Below, in pieces: positions 60,139-64,000 of a DNA stretch of 64,000 bases. The translations under genes were made by a program, and so were the position numbers. Under the pieces are notes generated by a model. That model was not told the DNA's origin and ran no database searches. It saw only the letters and a list, made by a program, of their open reading frames with translations. The stretch is from Allodiplogaster sudhausi (taxonomy: Eukaryota; Nematoda; Chromadorea; Rhabditida; Diplogasteridae), in contig CALZFC010000005.1 in the NCBI GenBank assembly GCA_945643635.1, positions 2,775,001-2,839,000 of the forward strand, given 5' to 3'. Each line of letters opens with the position of its first letter. Within the stretch, counting starts at the first letter, position 1.

Positions 60139-62795
60139 ATGGCATTCGCACTTTTCATGAGTGCAGAAGGAGCGGCGACGCCACTCAAAGATCTCGGTGC
60201 GCCAGGATTCACTTGTCCAGCTGAAGTCATGAAGAAGTTGGCGCAATCACTTCCAATTCAGATCGAATTTGAATAAGATTTAGTTCATTTATTAGTTTCT
60301 TTTATTCGTTCTAAATGTAGGAGTGCAAAGGTGCCTTCGTCCGTTCACTCACTTCGCTTTGCTGACATTGACATCATTGCTGCGATGGGCGACTCCCTCA
60401 CGGTTCTATATCTTATCCATCTATTTCTTTTACGAACGAATTATTCATGCCTAATACATAACAAATCAGGCTTGTTCCAAATTAAAGAGTGAAAAATATC
60501 CATTTGGCAGGCTGCTAACGGCGCCGGAGCTCGTCCGCATGACATCGTGGCGATTCTTCTGCAGTGGCGAGGCCTTTCCTTCCCTGCCGGAGGAGACAAA
60601 TCACTCGATGAGCATGTCACCATTCCAAGTCAGCTTTCACTCATTTATTCTCTCCTTTTAAGAAATCTGCATACATTGGTGCACTGTCATAATTGTTATT
60701 GCAGACATCTTGAAGAAATTCAACAAGGATCTCTTTGGCTACTCGCATGGAACAGGGTCAGCCAATGTATGGCCGGTACGTACATACAAACATCTAACTT
60801 AAAAAAAAATTCTGAGCAATATAGCATTTAGGTTATTTAAATTAGGTATGTATTTAAAAATAAATTATACCTTGAGACAAAAATAGAGTAACCATTTGTA
60901 TGACAGTACATATTTAGACTGCAAAGCTGAACGCTGGAGTTCCTGGAGCGCATTCAATCGATATGAAGGAGCAAGCTCACGATCTCGTACGAAGAATGAA
61001 GGCGCACCCGGAGGTTTGAATTCTCATCAGGAGGATTTGTAAATGAAGAGATTTACAGTTTTGATATGAAAGTAGAAGATTTTCAGATTGACTTCAACAA
61101 TCACTGGAAGATGGTGAATATCTTCATCGGCGGCAACGATATTTGCTCTTACTGCAGGCATCCTGATGTGAGTTTAATACATAGTATATTCATTGTATGT
61201 ATGCATGTTGGTATATAAAATATAATGTATTATTTATATATTGCTCGCGTTATGAAGATAATTTTTAAAATCTTTTCAGCATGAGGACCCGGTCACATTT
61301 GGTAACAACATTCGCGACGGAATTCAAGTGCTGAAAGACAACATGCCTAGGTTTGTGTGTGTATCTTTATACTAAAGAATTCACTCATATTCGTTCGATT
61401 TGGTTCAGTAGCTGATTCATTATTACGTTGTCAGAACAGTCGTAGTGCTGATGGGAATGCTGGACATGATTCTACTGCGTAAAGTAGATAAGAAAAATCC
61501 GTACTGCGAGTTCTTCCACCAGTCAGTTTATTTAAATTATATTATAATCTCAATAAATTATTCCGAAATACGCGGACAAACCCCCACGTTCGATGACTGT
61601 TAGATACTTCGCTTTTTTAATTCGGTAACTTTATTATTGACAAAAAAAACACAGATTCTGCGGGCCAACAATATGCAGACCATTGGCAGCTGCATTCCTC
61701 TTTTTGTTTAGTATTGAATGCAGTTGTGAGCAGAATATGAATCTCACCGACATTCAGCTCAGCGAAACTTGTCACAAATACATGGTCAGAGCAAGAATAT
61801 TAACACTTCGAAAGAAGAACTCTTCATTCTCTCCGTCCTTCTATAGCCTTCCTTCGCTCCAAACAAATGATATTTTTTTCAGGCCAGTGAGCAGATTCTA
61901 CAGGATTCAGGGATGTTTGATACCTCAGACGACTTCACCGTAGTCATTCAGCCATTCTGGGAAGGTCTCACCATGCCTCCTATAAACGTCAGTTTTAACG
62001 GTCACAATATAAAGACAAAAAATGCAAGTAAATCAAAAAAGAGTTTTCGGAGAATCCATGAATCTATCGAAAGAATCATAGCAATCTTAATCATTTGTGC
62101 TTGTGTACTCTCGTAGTGTTCTGATTCGCAAATGTGCTCTTTTCTGACTTGTTTATAATCCGTAATCACGTTGCTGCCCATGACGTTGCAGCTGCTTGGT
62201 CTCCTCATTTTATAACCATTCCCTGCCTCTCCCCCATCGTAAAAAGCCATGTGTCTTATGGATGGACTGACTATTGATAGCAATGCCTGCTAATCCGGGA
62301 AAAACAATATAAAAAAACCAAAAAGAGAGAAAGAGAGAAAAACACAATTTTGCATAAGATTGTGGTGAATTATGTCTCGGACTCGAATGAACTACGAATA
62401 TGGACTGTATGTAGATATAACATATTCTTCAGTAATTTATTTAAAGTCTTTTACGCCGATTTTCTCTGTAGCCCGACGGCACTGCCGACTTGACCTTCTT
62501 CTGCCCTGACTGCTTCCACTTCTCGCAGTACGGACATGCACTCGTGGCTAAGAACTTCTGGAACAACATGGTCGAGCCCGTCGGCAAGAAAACACGCGCC
62601 GGAGAACTCAACGACCCGACATTCCCGCTCAAGTGTCCTGACCCGGTTCGCTTTCTTTTTGTTGTTGTTGCACGTGCACAACGCATAGGAAATATATAAA
62701 AAAGAAAACAAGAGTTCATTTTTCAGTCCTGCCCGTTCATTCGCACCACAAAGAACAGCGTCGACTGCAGCAAGTACATCACCCCCGCCGCATAA
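60139..62795 (+). CDS. Phospholipase B1-like lipase (SGNH/GDSL family)
   Basis: Twelve exons (60139-60236, 60321-60402, 60511-60628, 60705-60775, 60918-61013, 61087-61167, 61280-61350, 61435-61521, 61655-61784, 61883-61987, 62472-62645, 62727-62795) join in phase to 393 aa. Family marks are CPAEVMKK, SSVHSLRFADIDIIAAMGDS (block I with the nucleophile Ser in GDS), NAGVPGA (block II Gly), FIGGNDIC (block III GGND), and DCFHFSQYGH (block V with catalytic Asp and His). These enzymes cleave acyl chains from phospholipids and are usually secreted or membrane-tethered. The N-terminus has a short hydrophobic MAFALFMSAEGA; an upstream signal exon or trans-splicing at the acceptor at 60121 is likely. 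AATAAA at about 62847. Confidence 0.9.
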
Positions 62796-63677
62796 TTTCT
62801 CTCTCTAATAATCCATATAAAACGTTCTCAATGTTTACATGGATTGAATAAAGTGCATTATACACATTTTTTGCATTCAAATAATTAATGATTCGACACT
62901 GATTTTATCGTAATACTAAAGATACGAAATTGACGAAGTGGCAGTGCCAATCTGGAACTGAATTTCGAGTGTGGGTGCAAACTAATATACATAGCTGATT
63001 TAACAAAGTGTAACTTTCCAAATCTAATGATGGTTTGTCAATTTTGTCACGCCAGCATCCGAATCACGCCAGATTTCGAAGACGGAAAATGTTGAGAGTG
63101 GAAATTATGCAAGGTGTCAAGTCTTAGGCCGAATCATAATCCGTCCATAATCCATTTTAAGCTGTCCCCAAATATCACTGCATATATGTACATATTTTAG
63201 TCGCTCTGTTTTGAAGTAAATTGTAGTATTTATTCCATATTGATATTCTTATCAGTCCAGCCGTATGAAGAATGCATATTTACATATATTGTATGTTTCA
63301 TGTGTGTTGTTAGCGGAGACCTTTCGTCTCTCCTTTCTAGTCTGCCGTTTGCTGCCTTAACAACGGAGTCACTTTTCTGTTCTTGCATGCTTTAGCTGGC
63401 TGATAAGAACTCGTGTGTTCTGCATATGAAGAGACAAGGCTGCGAAATGGCAGAGGTGTCGGATGGAATGCATATAAATGTCACCGAACGAAGGGGTACC
63501 AGTAACATAACGAGCTTGAAAACGCGGCTATGAATTGTTAGTTTGGAATTCAGATTTTATTTTACATACTTTGTATTCATTCATTCATTTCATAAAATTT
63601 ATGGAACAGGTAATTTAAAAAAAATATAAATCGATGTCAGCATCTAAAAGATGTTTGAAAAAAAGTAGTAGTTGCAG
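62796..63677. other. Spacer between tandem phospholipase genes
   Basis: Contains the 3' end and AATAAA of the first phospholipase gene and the presumed promoter of the second; nothing else is recognised. Confidence 0.6.
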
Positions 63678-63937
63678 TGATTGTGTTAGCCGCTCTCGTC
63701 TGGGGAGGAGTTCTCGCCGGACCAACACTCAAGGATCTCGGCGCTGCCGACTTTTCTTGTCCCGCTGACGTCATGAAGAAGTCTGCACTAAAACTTGAAG
63801 AAAATTTGCTTAACAAATACCTACTATAAATAAAAAATACATGAATATCTAACAGGAGTGCATCGGTGCCGAAGTCAGTGCACTCACTTCGCTTCGCTGA
63901 TATCGATATCATCGCCGCCCTCGGGGACTCCCTCACG
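63678..63937 (+). CDS. Second phospholipase B1-like gene, 5' part only
   Basis: Two exons (63678-63780 and 63856-63937) match the first two of the preceding gene. A signal-like IVLAALVWGGVLAG is followed by PTLKDLGAADFSCPADVMKK, then SASVPKSVHSLRFADIDIIA and ALGDSLT with the block I Ser. The first exon begins after an acceptor with TG, so the start ATG may be split by an upstream intron (A|TG). The gene runs off the window. Close similarity to the neighbour indicates tandem duplication. Confidence 0.85.
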
Positions 63938-64000
63938 GTAGACTAGTTTATCGCACACTTTATTTTCTTCCATTCCAGTGAAAATGCTCAATCATCATTA

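Overview
This is a eukaryotic window, almost certainly nematode. The genes are split into many short exons with canonical GT-AG introns, often only 44 to 120 bases long. The families fit a nematode: serpentine 7TM chemoreceptors (one str-like), a chain of EGF plus amiloride-sensitive-channel (EGAS-like, DEG/ENaC) genes, a Ly6 protein of the ODR-2/HOT type, and a Cys-rich domain resembling the nematode DUF281 family. Species cannot be told from the sequence. All exon models were built by hand from reading frames, splice sites and paralogue comparison; none is backed by transcripts.

Layout. 0.2-1.7 kb: a secreted Ser/His/Thr-rich protein with a Cys-rich C-terminus (+). 2.2-4.0 kb: an unrecognised, possibly beta-propeller protein (-), divergent from ALG14 (+, 4.4-6.6 kb). 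7.1-8.2 kb: GPI-type Ly6 protein (-). 11.0-12.6 kb: str-like chemoreceptor (+). 13.6-32.2 kb: four tandem EGAS-like genes (A-D, all +), with an unrelated secreted-protein gene (-, 27.3-27.95 kb) between C and D. Gene B is broken; A, C and D read as intact. 33.1-35.2 kb: poorly understood minus-strand exons. 38.6-43.8 kb: two tandem chemoreceptor paralogues (+), the second with a premature stop. 45.0-46.7 kb: another 7TM receptor (+). 47.5-48.0 kb: a tiny secreted-peptide candidate (-). 48.0-51.1 kb: a 13-exon protein with two HMG boxes (-). 51.1-56.3 kb: about 5 kb of GA/TC-rich DNA without a convincing gene. 56.3-59.3 kb: two related small secreted precursors (-), one with an apparent frameshift. 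60.1-62.8 kb: a phospholipase B1-type lipase (+), with the 5' end of a tandem copy running off the window at 63.7 kb.

The EGAS-like genes share a consistent architecture: signal peptide, Cys-rich domain, Thr/Glu mucin-like stalk of variable length, EGF-like module, DEG/ENaC ectodomain and one C-terminal membrane segment with a G-x-S-like motif. The usual first membrane segment of DEG/ENaC channels was not found.

Repeats are abundant. There is a 1.2 kb Tc1/mariner-like foldback element with a tRNA-like module inside, three copies of a TA-flanked C/G-tract MITE family, two other MITE-like elements, several perfect hairpins, and many GA/TC and ATAC/TA microsatellites, mostly in introns and intergenic DNA.
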